Assembly (NCBI GenBank): GCA_903930435.1
Contig: CAIYYN010000049.1
Location: 1 to 64,000 of the forward strand
Source of the DNA: an uncultured Hyphomicrobiales bacterium
GTDB lineage: Bacteria; Pseudomonadota; Alphaproteobacteria; Rhizobiales; Ancalomicrobiaceae
DNA length: 64,000 nucleotides
Direction: 5' to 3'
Positions within the stretch are counted from its first letter, which is position 1, and each line of letters begins with the position of its first letter. A program made the position numbers and the translations under genes. Positions 8,092-16,863 of this stretch are shown here, in pieces. A model generated the notes under the pieces. That model made no database searches, was not told the DNA's origin, and worked only from the letters and a program-made list of their open reading frames with translations.

Positions 8092-8487
8092 TCAACGCCT
8101 GTGCAAACGAGCGAGCGGATCGAACTGCCGGGTCTTGTAGGGATTGAACGGGACGAACTTCGGCTTCGGTTCCGAGAGGTCTGCGGCTTCCTGGAAGCGG
8201 GCACCGATCATCCCGGCATTCCGCCAGACAGTCTGACATTTCCAGGCGAGTTCCAACTCATGAGCGTACAGATAGAACTGCCGGCCGATGTCTTCTGTAT
8301 CCGGGCCGACAAGACGACAGCCAGTGACGCTGATGTCCATCATGTCACATTTCAGTCGAAGAGGTGTCTTCTCAAACGCGACGCACAGATTATTATTATA
8401 AATAGCCTGGAGAGGAACGATTTCAACTGAAACCTGGGCATGGGCACGACCATAGTTACGACTGTTTTTTGTTGATGCTTGTGCCAT
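8092..8487 (-). CDS. PilZ-domain protein, copy 1
   Basis: A 131-residue soluble protein consisting almost entirely of a PilZ domain. Both halves of the cyclic di-GMP binding signature are present: RxxxR (RNYGR, residues 10-14) and D/NxSxxG (DISVTG, near residue 52). It is clearly paralogous to the next gene (shared features include FYLYAHELELAWKC against FYLYAYDLSLAWKC), so the pair arose by tandem duplication. No enzymatic or membrane domain is attached, so it probably acts as a c-di-GMP receptor passing the signal to a partner. The partner cannot be identified from the neighbourhood. Confidence 0.8.
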   Translation of the reverse strand: MAQASTKNSRNYGRAHAQVSVEIVPLQAIYNNNLCVAFEKTPLRLKCDMMDISVTGCRLVGPDTEDIGRQFYLYAHELELAWKCQTVWRNAGMIGARFQEAADLSEPKPKFVPFNPYKTRQFDPLARLHRR

Positions 8488-8619
8488 AGTACATACCTCA
8501 TCGGCAAACCGTGGCGGAACAATGATATTAAAATTTGAATTTTTGATTTACGCGACAAGTTAATTTCACAGAAACCTTTCGAAAAGCACGCAAGAATGTC
8601 GCGTGCCACTACCCGCTTT

Positions 8620-9024
8620 TCACCGATTGAGCACACGACGATGGGGGACGGCAGGGCGTTGCTTCGGCGGCGCGATGGCAACAAAGTGCGGTTTTTCAAC
8701 GCTGAGGTCAGCAGCTTCAAGAAAGCGCGCACCCGCCATTTCGGCAGAGCGCCAGACGATTTCGCACTTCCACGCGAGCGACAGGTCGTAGGCATACAGA
8801 TAGAATTGACGCTCGATTTGCCTGATCGCCGGACCAGTCAGGCGACATCCGGTAATGCTCATATCAAGCATTTGGCATGTGAGTTGAAGTGTCGACTTTT
8901 CATAGGCAACGCATAAATCATCGTAAAAAATCGAGTTGAGAGGTATGATATCGACATTTGCGCTCATTTTAATACGATGAGCGGCGCGTTTATTGTTTTT
9001 TTCGCATGTATATGCCAAGATCAT
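8620..9024 (-). CDS. PilZ-domain protein, copy 2
   Basis: A 134-residue tandem paralogue of the preceding PilZ gene, with RxxxR (RAAHR) near residue 13 and D/NxSxxG (DMSITG) near residue 55, the signature for binding cyclic di-GMP. The start could also be the ATG at residue 20, but that would remove the RxxxR motif, so the longer form is preferred. The DNA around it (8880-9150) is markedly richer in A and T than the flanking genes. The 130-bp gap between the two paralogues suggests separate promoters. Confidence 0.8.
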   Translation of the reverse strand: MILAYTCEKNNKRAAHRIKMSANVDIIPLNSIFYDDLCVAYEKSTLQLTCQMLDMSITGCRLTGPAIRQIERQFYLYAYDLSLAWKCEIVWRSAEMAGARFLEAADLSVEKPHFVAIAPPKQRPAVPHRRVLNR

Positions 9025-9248
9025 AAGCCTGATTGTCTTGACTTATAAGGCTTTATAAGCTCAAATTTTGAATTATTGACTTAGGAAAAGAGTGTATAAT
9101 TATTGAATCTGTTGAATATTATATTTTGAATATTATACTTGAACTCCTTTGACCGATTACAGTGCAGGTATTGACCGGAATCGGGACATGGTCCGCTTTC
9201 AGTCAACAAGCCCCTTGCAAAGCGCGTCCTGATCCTTGATATATCCAG

Positions 9249-9349
9249 CCGGGAGGTTGGCTGTGGACGTCGCCACTCGCCAACCTGGTCAGGTCCGGAA
9301 GGAAGCAGCCAAAACGGGTTAGGCACGGGTCGCGTGTCCAGCCTCCCAC
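9249..9349 (+). ncRNA. ffs: 4.5S RNA, the RNA of the signal recognition particle (bacterial small type)
   Basis: RNA partner of Ffh, needed for co-translational targeting of membrane proteins. The diagnostic tip is present at 9286-9309 and includes CAGGTCCGGAAGGAAGCAGC. The ends pair as GGGAGG (9251-9256) with CCTCCC (9342-9347), giving a rod of about 100 nt. Its position immediately before dnaX is the classic arrangement in many proteobacteria. The ends are approximate. Confidence 0.95.
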
Positions 9350-9482
9350 TTGATTTGACGGTTTTGTGCGGCAAGGCTTATCCGCAAATACCGGGGAATG
9401 GGCCTCTCGCGGTCGCCTGGGCCTTGAAGTGACGCAGATACCGAGGGCGGAACTGCCCGTTCAGTGATGGGCCTTTGACGCG

Positions 9483-11444
9483 ATGGACGGTCTTTTTCCC
9501 GTTGGTCCAGCTGAGCCGGCTCCGAAGTCGGGCGTTTACCGGGTACTTGCCCGGAAGTATCGTCCCCAATCCTTTGAAGATCTGATCGGCCAGGAGCCGA
9601 TGGTACGCACGCTGACAAATGCGTTCGCGATTGGTCGGATTGCGCAAGGCTATATGCTGACGGGGGTTCGCGGTGTCGGCAAAACCACGACCGCTCGCAT
9701 TCTGGCGCGTGCCCTGAATTACGAGATCCCCGGCAAGATCGATCGGCCGACAATTGACATGCCTGAACTGGGTGTGCATTGCCGGGCAATCATGGAGGGA
9801 CGCCATGTCGATGTGATCGAGATGGACGCGGCCTCGCACACGGGCATCGGCGATATTCGGGAGATCATCGAAGCCGTCCGGTACAAGCCGGTATCGGCCC
9901 GGATGAAAGTCTATGTGATCGACGAAGTGCACATGCTCTCCAATGCAGCCTTCAACGGCTTGCTGAAAACGCTCGAAGAGCCGCCGGAGCACGTGAAATT
10001 CATTTTCGCGACAACCGAAATCCGCAAGGTCCCGGTCACGATCCTGTCGCGCTGCCAGCGATTTGACTTGCGTCGCATTGAACCGGATGTGCTGGTCAAG
10101 CACCTGCGCAGGATATCCGATGCCGAACAGGTTGAAATCGAGGACGATGCGTTACGGCTCGTCGCCCGTGCGGCCGAAGGCTCCGTGCGCGACTCTCTGT
10201 CGCTGCTCGATCAGGCGATTGCCCATGGTGAAGGCCGGATTTCCGGTGCGCAAGTGCGCGAAATGCTGGGTCTTGCAGATCGGTCCCGCGTCATTGATCT
10301 CTTCGAAAATCTCATGCGCGGCGATGCGCCGGCGGCGATCAGGGAGTTGCGCGCCCAATATGACGTTGGTGCCGATCCGCAAGTCGTGATCGCGGATCTC
10401 GCCGAATTTACGCATTTCGTGACCAGGTTGAAGCTCGTGCCCGATGCTGCGATGGACGCAACAGCCAGCCCGGACGAGATCGCGCGCGGGTCGGAGTTTG
10501 CAGCGAACCTGTCGCTGCGCGTGCTTGGCCGTGCCTGGCAGATGCTGCTGAAGGGGTTTGACGAAGTCCGCACTGCGCCCAAGGCCTTGTCTGCGGCGGA
10601 AATGGTGCTGGTGCGTCTGGCCTATGCGGCGGATTTGCCGACGCCGGATGAAGCCTTGAAGGCTTTGCGAGATGGCGTGGCCCGGCCAAACACGTCCGGC
10701 AGTGCGAATCCAGCGCCTCGCGGCGGCGGCACCGGCGCGACGGCGACGACGACGGCCATGCGAACGATGTCGGCAGCGCCAGTGGAGCAAACCACGCCGC
10801 AGTTGAATGGTGCCGCTGAAATGGCACTCAATCCCGATGCACAGAAAGCACCAGCTGCCCGGCTCGTTGCCTCAAATCCGGAGCCCGTCCCGGCGGTTGC
10901 TCCCATAGTCAAACCGACGGTGACCGAGGCAAGTGCCTTGCGTTCGCCGTTGAATTCGCTGGCAGATATTGCCGCATTGGCCGCGGAGAAGCGCGAGATC
11001 CGGCTCAAGCTGGCCATCGAACGCCAGATGCGGCCTGTCAAATTCGAGCAAGGTCGGATCGAGATCGCTCTGGTTCCAAATGCGGACCGGGAGATGGTTC
11101 AGGAACTCGCGAAGAAACTCTCCGACTGGACAGGCTCGCGCTGGCTTGTCATCGTCAGTCGCGAGGAAGGTGGCGCGACGATTTCCGAAGGCCGCGAGGC
11201 CGCGCAGACGCAGTTGCTCGATGATGCACGCTCTGATCCACTGGTCGCAGCTGTCATGCGCCGGTTTCCCGGTGCCCGGATTGTCGACGTCCGTGTTGAG
11301 CGGTCGGCGGAAGAAGAAGCTGCGCGGGTTGTTGCCAGCGTGCCGGCAGGCACCGGCGAAGATGCCGGTATCGGTGTTGATCCGCTTGACGAGGATGTGC
11401 CGCAGTTCGAAGCTGATGATCCCGGCTGGTTGCCCGAGGATTGA
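9483..11444 (+). CDS. dnaX: DNA polymerase III subunit gamma/tau
   Basis: Clamp-loader ATPase of the replicative polymerase. The AAA+ core includes Walker A (GVRGVGKTT, near residue 62), Walker B (VYVIDEVHML, near residue 142), sensor 1 (FIFATTEI) and the SRC arginine-finger motif (ILSRCQRFDLRR). A low-complexity linker near residues 400-480 leads to the tau C-terminal domain that binds the polymerase. The zinc module of most DnaX proteins is reduced: between Walker A and B there is only one cysteine (ELGVHCRAIMEG), a form I associate with Hyphomicrobiales. It follows the 4.5S RNA gene and precedes ybaB by 35 bp, the usual order. Confidence 0.97.
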   Translation: MDGLFPVGPAEPAPKSGVYRVLARKYRPQSFEDLIGQEPMVRTLTNAFAIGRIAQGYMLTGVRGVGKTTTARILARALNYEIPGKIDRPTIDMPELGVHCRAIMEGRHVDVIEMDAASHTGIGDIREIIEAVRYKPVSARMKVYVIDEVHMLSNAAFNGLLKTLEEPPEHVKFIFATTEIRKVPVTILSRCQRFDLRRIEPDVLVKHLRRISDAEQVEIEDDALRLVARAAEGSVRDSLSLLDQAIAHGEGRISGAQVREMLGLADRSRVIDLFENLMRGDAPAAIRELRAQYDVGADPQVVIADLAEFTHFVTRLKLVPDAAMDATASPDEIARGSEFAANLSLRVLGRAWQMLLKGFDEVRTAPKALSAAEMVLVRLAYAADLPTPDEALKALRDGVARPNTSGSANPAPRGGGTGATATTTAMRTMSAAPVEQTTPQLNGAAEMALNPDAQKAPAARLVASNPEPVPAVAPIVKPTVTEASALRSPLNSLADIAALAAEKREIRLKLAIERQMRPVKFEQGRIEIALVPNADREMVQELAKKLSDWTGSRWLVIVSREEGGATISEGREAAQTQLLDDARSDPLVAAVMRRFPGARIVDVRVERSAEEEAARVVASVPAGTGEDAGIGVDPLDEDVPQFEADDPGWLPED

Positions 11445-11479
11445 GACCCCCCCGACTTCAAATCACGAAAGGTTGCGCG

Positions 11480-11800
11480 ATGGATTTTCTGAAAATGATG
11501 TCCAAGGCCAAGGAAATGCAGACAAGAATGGCCTCAATGCAGGATGAACTTGCCGAGATCGAGGTTGCCGGTCAGTCCGGTGGTGGTCTTGTCCGCGTTG
11601 TCATCAACGGCAAAGGCATGTTCAAGTCGATCAAGATCGATCCATCGTTGCTCAAGCCTGACGAGGCCGAGATCGTTGAAGATCTGATCATCGCAGCCCA
11701 ACGCGATGCCCAATCCAGGCAGGAAGCGGCAGTAGCGGCAAAGGTCAGCGAACTCACGGCAAGTCTCGGATTGCCTGCGGGCATGAAATTGCCGTTTTGA
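11480..11800 (+). CDS. ybaB: YbaB/EbfC nucleoid-associated protein
   Basis: Small dimeric DNA-binding protein (106 residues) of the YbaB/EbfC family. The N-terminus MDFLKMMSKAKEMQ and the core SGGGLVRVVINGKGM are typical, as is the C-terminal GLPAGMKLPF. The ATG is preceded by GAAAGG at a good distance. It sits behind dnaX as in most proteobacteria; recR, which normally follows, is absent here and a DUF2252 gene starts two bases after its stop. Confidence 0.95.
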   Translation: MDFLKMMSKAKEMQTRMASMQDELAEIEVAGQSGGGLVRVVINGKGMFKSIKIDPSLLKPDEAEIVEDLIIAAQRDAQSRQEAAVAAKVSELTASLGLPAGMKLPF

Positions 11801-11802
11801 TC

Positions 11803-13254
11803 ATGGATACCGCCAGGCTCTCAAGCGCACCATTGCTGACACGGGCCGAGCGTCATGCTCAGGCCAAGGCGATGCGTGCGACGGTTCCGCGTGAATCTCT
11901 GGCCGATCTGGCTCTGCCACCTGATCGGGATGCGCTGGCAATCCTGGATCGGCAGGCCCGGCATCGGATTCCCTTCCTGGTCCCGGAACGTGAAAGGCGA
12001 ATGGCTGCCAATTCGTTTGCGTTCTTGCGCGGTGCCGCAGCCGTGATGGCTGCTGATTTTGCGACCGTGCCAAGGACGGGGTTGCTGGTGCAGGCAGCCG
12101 GCGACAGTCATATCATGAACTTCGGGTCATTCATTTCGCCCGAAGGGCGAATTCTTTTTGATATCAATGACTTTGATGAGACGATGGCTGGCGTCGAATT
12201 TCACGTTGACGTGCGCCGCATGGTCGCCAGCCTGGCCGTTGCAGCGTCAGATGCGGGGTTTGGCAAGAAACACCAGCGAAAGACGGCTGCGGCAGCGGCC
12301 CGCGCCTATCGCGAACGGATGCGCGAACTGGCGAAACTGTCGCCCTATCAGGTCTGGCAACAGCGCGTTGATCTGTCGCTCGAACTGGACCGGATCGAGG
12401 ACAAGCGTCTCAGGCATCATATCGCATCGGCCTTGCGCCGGTTGCCAGCCGACCAGATGGTCGATGATGATATCCCGCATCTTGATTCCGCGTCTTCCGG
12501 CACGCGGTTTCAGGACCGGGATGGCACGATCTTTCACGGACATAACCCGGAAACACAGGCCCTCGTCAGCGAGGCTGCGGCGGCATTCGCCCATTATCCC
12601 TCGGTTCTGCCGCCCGAACGCCGACACTTGCTGGCCCGCTATGCGCATGTGGATACGGCCATCAAGGTTGTCGGCGTGGGATCTGTCGGCACGCTTTGTG
12701 CCATCGCTCTCTACCTTTCTCCCGACGGCGACATGCTGGTTTTGCAACTGAAAGAAGCCCAGTCCTCGGTGAATATTGACCTCGTCGCCGATCCAGCCTT
12801 GCTGACCACCGGGGATGAGGAAGGGAAACGTGTCGTCGAAGGCCAGCACGCCCTGCAAGCTGCGACGGATGTGTTTCTGAACTGGATTCCCGTTGGGTCT
12901 CATCCCGCTGCCGACAAGCGACGGTTTTATGTCCGGCATCTTAAAACCCAGCGACTGTCGTCGCTTGCCGATTTCATCGCCAGTGATATCCATGAAGCGG
13001 ATGCACTGATTGCCTATGGCGAACTTTGCGCGCGAACGCTCGCCCGCGCCCACGCCAGAACCGGTGACCCCATATCGATCGCTGCCTATCTCGGGTCGTC
13101 AACCGTGTTCGACGACTCACTCGCAGCCTTTGCCACTGATTATGTTGCGATCAATGCAGCAGATTGGGCCCGCTTGAACGCAAGAATACTGAGAAACACA
13201 ACTGAAGATAGATCTGGTCGCTCAGGCAGTCATGGGAGCGCTGTTTTATTTTGA
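11803..13254 (+). CDS. DUF2252 family protein
   Basis: A 483-residue protein of the DUF2252 family, whose fold resembles aminoglycoside phosphotransferases/kinases but whose function is not established. Family hallmarks seen: NSFAFLRGAAAVMAADF near residue 70, GDSHIMNFGSF near residue 100, and ILFDINDFDETMAG near residue 118, the last two resembling nucleotide- and metal-binding motifs. The ATG lies two bases beyond the ybaB stop, so it is probably cotranscribed with dnaX-ybaB in the slot usually held by recR. A TTG six bases earlier is a less likely start. A link to DNA metabolism is not implied by the family. Confidence 0.85.
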   Translation: MDTARLSSAPLLTRAERHAQAKAMRATVPRESLADLALPPDRDALAILDRQARHRIPFLVPERERRMAANSFAFLRGAAAVMAADFATVPRTGLLVQAAGDSHIMNFGSFISPEGRILFDINDFDETMAGVEFHVDVRRMVASLAVAASDAGFGKKHQRKTAAAAARAYRERMRELAKLSPYQVWQQRVDLSLELDRIEDKRLRHHIASALRRLPADQMVDDDIPHLDSASSGTRFQDRDGTIFHGHNPETQALVSEAAAAFAHYPSVLPPERRHLLARYAHVDTAIKVVGVGSVGTLCAIALYLSPDGDMLVLQLKEAQSSVNIDLVADPALLTTGDEEGKRVVEGQHALQAATDVFLNWIPVGSHPAADKRRFYVRHLKTQRLSSLADFIASDIHEADALIAYGELCARTLARAHARTGDPISIAAYLGSSTVFDDSLAAFATDYVAINAADWARLNARILRNTTEDRSGRSGSHGSAVLF

Positions 13255-13686
13255 GGTAACTCGCATCTCAACAAACATTTGCAACCTTAGCACTGGCACA
13301 TTATGACAGAATGCTGATAATGCCGTGATCGACTGTTCCGTAGGTTCGCGAGGCTCCTGGCGGACGCACTGAATGGTCGACCGAATGACAGGTCCATTTT
13401 CGTCAGAATCGATCTTTTTATGCCATCTGCCTCGGTCGTGACTGAGGGTTGGCTGGTGGGAAAAAGTCTGGTCCGAAAGTGTTTTTTGTCTGGTATGAAA
13501 GCACTGGGCGGTCTGTAAATTGTCCGTTTTTTGAGTGGGGTCGTCTGATCGTGTCACTGTCTGTAATCAGCCTCCGTGCTAACGATTGGATGATGCCCCA
13601 CCATGCATGACTGGGACTTTATCGAAAAGCGCAAGCGCGGACCGTTTCGCGGGGACCGCGCCAGACGACGGCCTTCAGGGATACCA
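13255..13686. other. Intergenic region, no gene recognised
   Basis: Between the DUF2252 and DUF535 genes. I see no RNA gene, convincing terminator or operator. A possible ATG at 13603 would extend the DUF535 protein by 28 basic, low-complexity residues, but it lacks a ribosome binding site. Confidence 0.5.
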
Positions 13687-14655
13687 ATGTCCAGCAGTTC
13701 ACGCGCGCGAGCACCAATCGCGGTATCGGAACAATCGGAGCATAACCGCGACGTGGTCGAGCCTCTAAAATTATCCCGGGGCTGGAGAGCCTTTGTCAAA
13801 ATCGTCTCCTATGCCTTGACCCTCGCTCGAACCGATAGCTTGAAAAAAGCGGTCGTTTTTTTCGGTCGTACGCTTTTTCAATGGCGCCGGTCCTTGAGCT
13901 GGATCGACTATCTCGAGCGGTATGGTCGCCGGACACGGCTGGGCCAGCCGCCGCTTGAACTCGTTCGTAAATCCCTGGCAACCTACTTTATCTACCAGTC
14001 CTCGGTTTCCAAGACGCAGGCGCTGCTGGTCGATCACTTCGAAATTGCGGCCAGTGTCGTTCGCCGCGAAATGCTCGAACAGCTCTGGAACGGCGAGACG
14101 ATTGATCTTGCGACCGTCAATGGCAAACAGGGTGCCTATCATATCACCTTGTGCCGCGCCGATCAGGCAGGTGCCAGGCATGAGGGCGAACTGACCCTCG
14201 CCTTCACCGGACCGCTTTTGTCAGGTCCCTTGTGCCGCATGACGTTCATCTTTGTGCGGCAGGCAGACGGTGGAGTAACGCTTGCCGTTGGCAGTACGCA
14301 AGGGACCAACCAGACCGACGGGAAATCCGCGATCATCACGGCGACGCGGGATCTTGGTGGCCTGCGTCCGAAGGACGCAGTGCTCCTGTCGCTGAAGGGA
14401 ATGGCCCATCGACTTGGTGCGAAGGAGATCTTCGCGGTCGCCAACGACAGCCACGTCATCAATCGCCGACGCGCCAGCCGTCGCAAGCGGATGTGGACGG
14501 ATCTTGACTCCTACTGGATTGATCGCGGCGGCGTCGAAGGCGGCCCCTTCGGGTTCATCCTTGCCATCGACGACATGAGCGGCGACCTGAAATCCACCAA
14601 TCGTCGCCAGGCCATGAAAAAGGCGTTCTGGGACGTTGGCGGGAACGCGCTTTGA
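13687..14655 (+). CDS. DUF535 (VirK/YbjX) family protein
   Basis: A 322-residue member of the DUF535 family, which includes VirK of Shigella and YbjX of enterobacteria, linked in those organisms to virulence and resistance to cationic peptides; the biochemical role is unknown. Family features seen: LVDHFEIAASVVRREML near residue 120, LSLKGMAHRLGAKEIFAVAN near residue 235, and DSYWIDRGG near residue 275. The chosen ATG has AGGG six bases upstream. It is followed by a strong terminator. Located apart from any envelope gene, so the local context does not help. Confidence 0.8.
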   Translation: MSSSSRARAPIAVSEQSEHNRDVVEPLKLSRGWRAFVKIVSYALTLARTDSLKKAVVFFGRTLFQWRRSLSWIDYLERYGRRTRLGQPPLELVRKSLATYFIYQSSVSKTQALLVDHFEIAASVVRREMLEQLWNGETIDLATVNGKQGAYHITLCRADQAGARHEGELTLAFTGPLLSGPLCRMTFIFVRQADGGVTLAVGSTQGTNQTDGKSAIITATRDLGGLRPKDAVLLSLKGMAHRLGAKEIFAVANDSHVINRRRASRRKRMWTDLDSYWIDRGGVEGGPFGFILAIDDMSGDLKSTNRRQAMKKAFWDVGGNAL

Positions 14656-14680
14656 CGAGCGTCGCCAGTTAAACGGCCCA

Positions 14681-14711
14681 AACCCGGAAGCGGTCACCGC
14701 TCCGGGTTTTT
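14681..14711 (+). terminator. Rho-independent terminator after the DUF535 gene
   Basis: A hairpin with arms AACCCGG..AGCGG and CCGCT..CCGGGTT around loop TCA is followed by TTTT. It lies between converging genes and, with A residues on its left side, may also stop transcription of the SMP-30 gene from the other direction. Confidence 0.8.
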
Positions 14712-14723
14712 GACTTTGTCAAG

Positions 14724-15638
14724 TCACGCCTTCCAGCCAGCCGCATGGGTCGCCAGGAAAATCGAATAGAGGGATGTCTGCCCGGTGATATAAAGCCGGT
14801 TCAATTTTGGGCCGCCGAATGTCACGTTCGAGACGATCTCCGGCACCGGGATCTTGCCCAGCAGCGTGCCGTCCTTGGCGTAGCAATAAACACCAGCCGC
14901 CGTCGAGGTCCAGATATTCTCTTTCCAGTCCACCCGGAAGCCATCGTAGAAGCCAGCGTCACTTTCGGCGAAGACGCGACCATTTGCGACCGTCCTCCCA
15001 TCCGCGCTGACGTCATAGGCCCTGATCACGCGTGGATGGCCAGGAACATGGCTGGCACCTGTATCAGCCACGTAGAGGGTCTGTTCGTCCGCCGAAAAAG
15101 CCAGCCCGTTCGGGCGTACCATGTCGGTCACGACGGCCGTGACAGCGCCAGTCGCAGCATCAACGCGATAGACATTTGAAGCCCCGATTTCAGACGGCGC
15201 GGCATCGCCCTCGTAAGATGTGTCGATGCCGTAGGTCGGGTCGGAGAACCAGACGCTACCGTCGGATTTGACGACGACGTCGTTGGGTGAATTGAAGCGC
15301 TTGCCGTCGTAATGGGTCGCGATCGCACGCGTGCGCCCATCGTGATCGATGCGGCTGACGCGCCGTCCGCCGTGTTCGCAGGATACGATGCGACCTTCGC
15401 GGTCAAGGGTGTGGCCATTGTGATAGCCAACGGGATGCGCGAACACCGACACGCCGCCATCGGTCTCGTCGTAGCGCATCAGGCGATCATTCGGGATATC
15501 AGACCACACCAGATATTTGCCCGCCGGCACATAGACAGGCCCCTCTGCCCAGCGGCATCCCGTCCATAATTTCTCAAGCTTGGCATGGCCGATGAAAAGC
15601 GCCTCAAAGCGCGGATCCAGAACGATATAGTCCGACAT
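14724..15638 (-). CDS. SMP-30/gluconolactonase/LRE family protein
   Basis: Six-bladed beta-propeller lactone hydrolase of 304 residues, the type that opens sugar lactones such as gluconolactone in a metal-dependent reaction. Signature features: EGPVY near residue 34 (metal-binding Glu), FNSPNDVVVKSDGSVWFSDP in the middle (Asn ligand), RPNGLAFSADEQTLYVAD, and YDGFRVDWKENIW (Asp ligand). All the expected ligand positions are kept. ATG at 15636-15638; a TTG two codons earlier is possible. It stands alone, without a sugar-catabolic operon beside it, so the substrate is open. Confidence 0.88.
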   Translation of the reverse strand: MSDYIVLDPRFEALFIGHAKLEKLWTGCRWAEGPVYVPAGKYLVWSDIPNDRLMRYDETDGGVSVFAHPVGYHNGHTLDREGRIVSCEHGGRRVSRIDHDGRTRAIATHYDGKRFNSPNDVVVKSDGSVWFSDPTYGIDTSYEGDAAPSEIGASNVYRVDAATGAVTAVVTDMVRPNGLAFSADEQTLYVADTGASHVPGHPRVIRAYDVSADGRTVANGRVFAESDAGFYDGFRVDWKENIWTSTAAGVYCYAKDGTLLGKIPVPEIVSNVTFGGPKLNRLYITGQTSLYSIFLATHAAGWKA

Positions 15639-15787
15639 CGCCAACGTTTCCCCCTCAGGCGCCGGTTTGTCCCGGCTGCTATCGTGATCGGCTGCACCTC
15701 TTTTGAGGATGTGCTGGCCATCTCACTGTCTTAGCATTGCCGGGACCGGTATCGTAGGGGGCGCGCAGAAATTTTCAGATCTGCAGA

Positions 15788-16681
15788 TCAGACCCCGGAC
15801 TTCGACATGGCCGCGACCAAGGCATCGATGTTGGATTTCAGCATCTTGAGATAGGTCGGGGCCGGACCTTCGGGTGTCGACAGACTTTCCACGTAAAGCG
15901 TTCCGCCCGATTGTGCGCCGGTCTCCTTGGCAATCTGTTGCACCAGACGGGGATCGTTGGAATTCTCCAAGAAATAGACCTTCACACCTTCCTTGCGGAT
16001 CTGCTTGATCAGCTTGCCGACCGATGCAGCGGACGCTTCGGCTTCCGTTGAAATGCCCTGCGGTGCCAGGAACGTCACGCCATAGGCACGGCCAAAATAG
16101 CCAAAGGCGTCGTGGGTCGTCAGCACCTTGCGCTTGTCTTCCGGGATACCGGAGATTGCCTTCCGGGTATAGGCGTCAAGCGCGGTCAGGTCTGCTACCA
16201 GCTTGTCGGCATTGGCGTTGAAGTCGGCGGCATCTTCCGGATCAGCAGCCGACAAGACCTTCGCAATATTCCGCGCCCAGACGATCCCGTTCTTCGGATC
16301 GTTCCACACATGCGGATCGGTGACGGTCTTGCCATCGTCGTCCATCTTCCGGGTCTCGATTCCATCGGAAGCAACATTGATCTTGCCCTTGTAGCCTGAT
16401 GCCTTGATCAACCGCAGCATCCAGCCTTCCAGCCCTTCGCCGCTGACGAACACAACATCGGCAGCCTTCAAGGCCCTGGCATCATCCGGGGTTGGCTCAT
16501 AGACATGCGGGTCGCCATTCGGGCCGACGAGGCTCTTGACGGTAACATGATCCCCGCCGACGACATGTACCACATCGGCCAGCACCGTCATGCTCGCGAC
16601 TGCATTCAGCGTCTTGGCTTCCGAGGCCTGTACCGATCCGATGGTCAGGGCGGCTGTGACAAATAGGGCGGAAAAGCTCAT
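15788..16681 (-). CDS. Zinc/manganese ABC transporter substrate-binding protein
   Basis: Periplasmic metal-binding protein of the ZnuA/TroA cluster (297 residues) with a short signal peptide ending near VQASEA. The metal ligands of the family are in place: His in GDPHVYEPT and in DPHVWNDP, an acidic residue in ISTEAEAS and Asp in NSNDPRLV. The long His/Asp-rich loop of typical ZnuA is absent, so manganese or iron is as possible as zinc. No permease or ATPase gene is near; it stands alone. A palindrome resembling a Zur site lies 40-60 bp upstream, which favours zinc-responsive control. Confidence 0.9.
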   Translation of the reverse strand: MSFSALFVTAALTIGSVQASEAKTLNAVASMTVLADVVHVVGGDHVTVKSLVGPNGDPHVYEPTPDDARALKAADVVFVSGEGLEGWMLRLIKASGYKGKINVASDGIETRKMDDDGKTVTDPHVWNDPKNGIVWARNIAKVLSAADPEDAADFNANADKLVADLTALDAYTRKAISGIPEDKRKVLTTHDAFGYFGRAYGVTFLAPQGISTEAEASAASVGKLIKQIRKEGVKVYFLENSNDPRLVQQIAKETGAQSGGTLYVESLSTPEGPAPTYLKMLKSNIDALVAAMSKSGV

Positions 16682-16722
16682 CTCTGATATCCTGTCGTCA
16701 GACGTCGTCTGTGGCTTCGGAT

Positions 16723-16740
16723 GTTATGTTATATCATATC
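16723..16740 (-). promoter_or_regulatory. Zur-like palindrome upstream of the metal-binding protein gene
   Basis: GTTATGTTATATCATATC is an imperfect 18-bp palindrome, similar to the AT-rich TGTTATA-TATAACA class of Zur operators. It is 42-59 bp before the ATG of the metal-binding protein gene on the minus strand, where a repressor would overlap the promoter. Assignment to Zur rather than another Fur-family regulator is inference. Confidence 0.5.
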
Positions 16741-16863
16741 GCTCAACAAATCGACCCGTCAAGCCAGGTTTCGCGGTCAAACGTGCGCCTTCCGATCCAG
16801 CAGGACTTTTCCACGTATAAGCATTAGTTTGAGAGATGAGAGAGCGAAGCGGGGCAAGAACGC

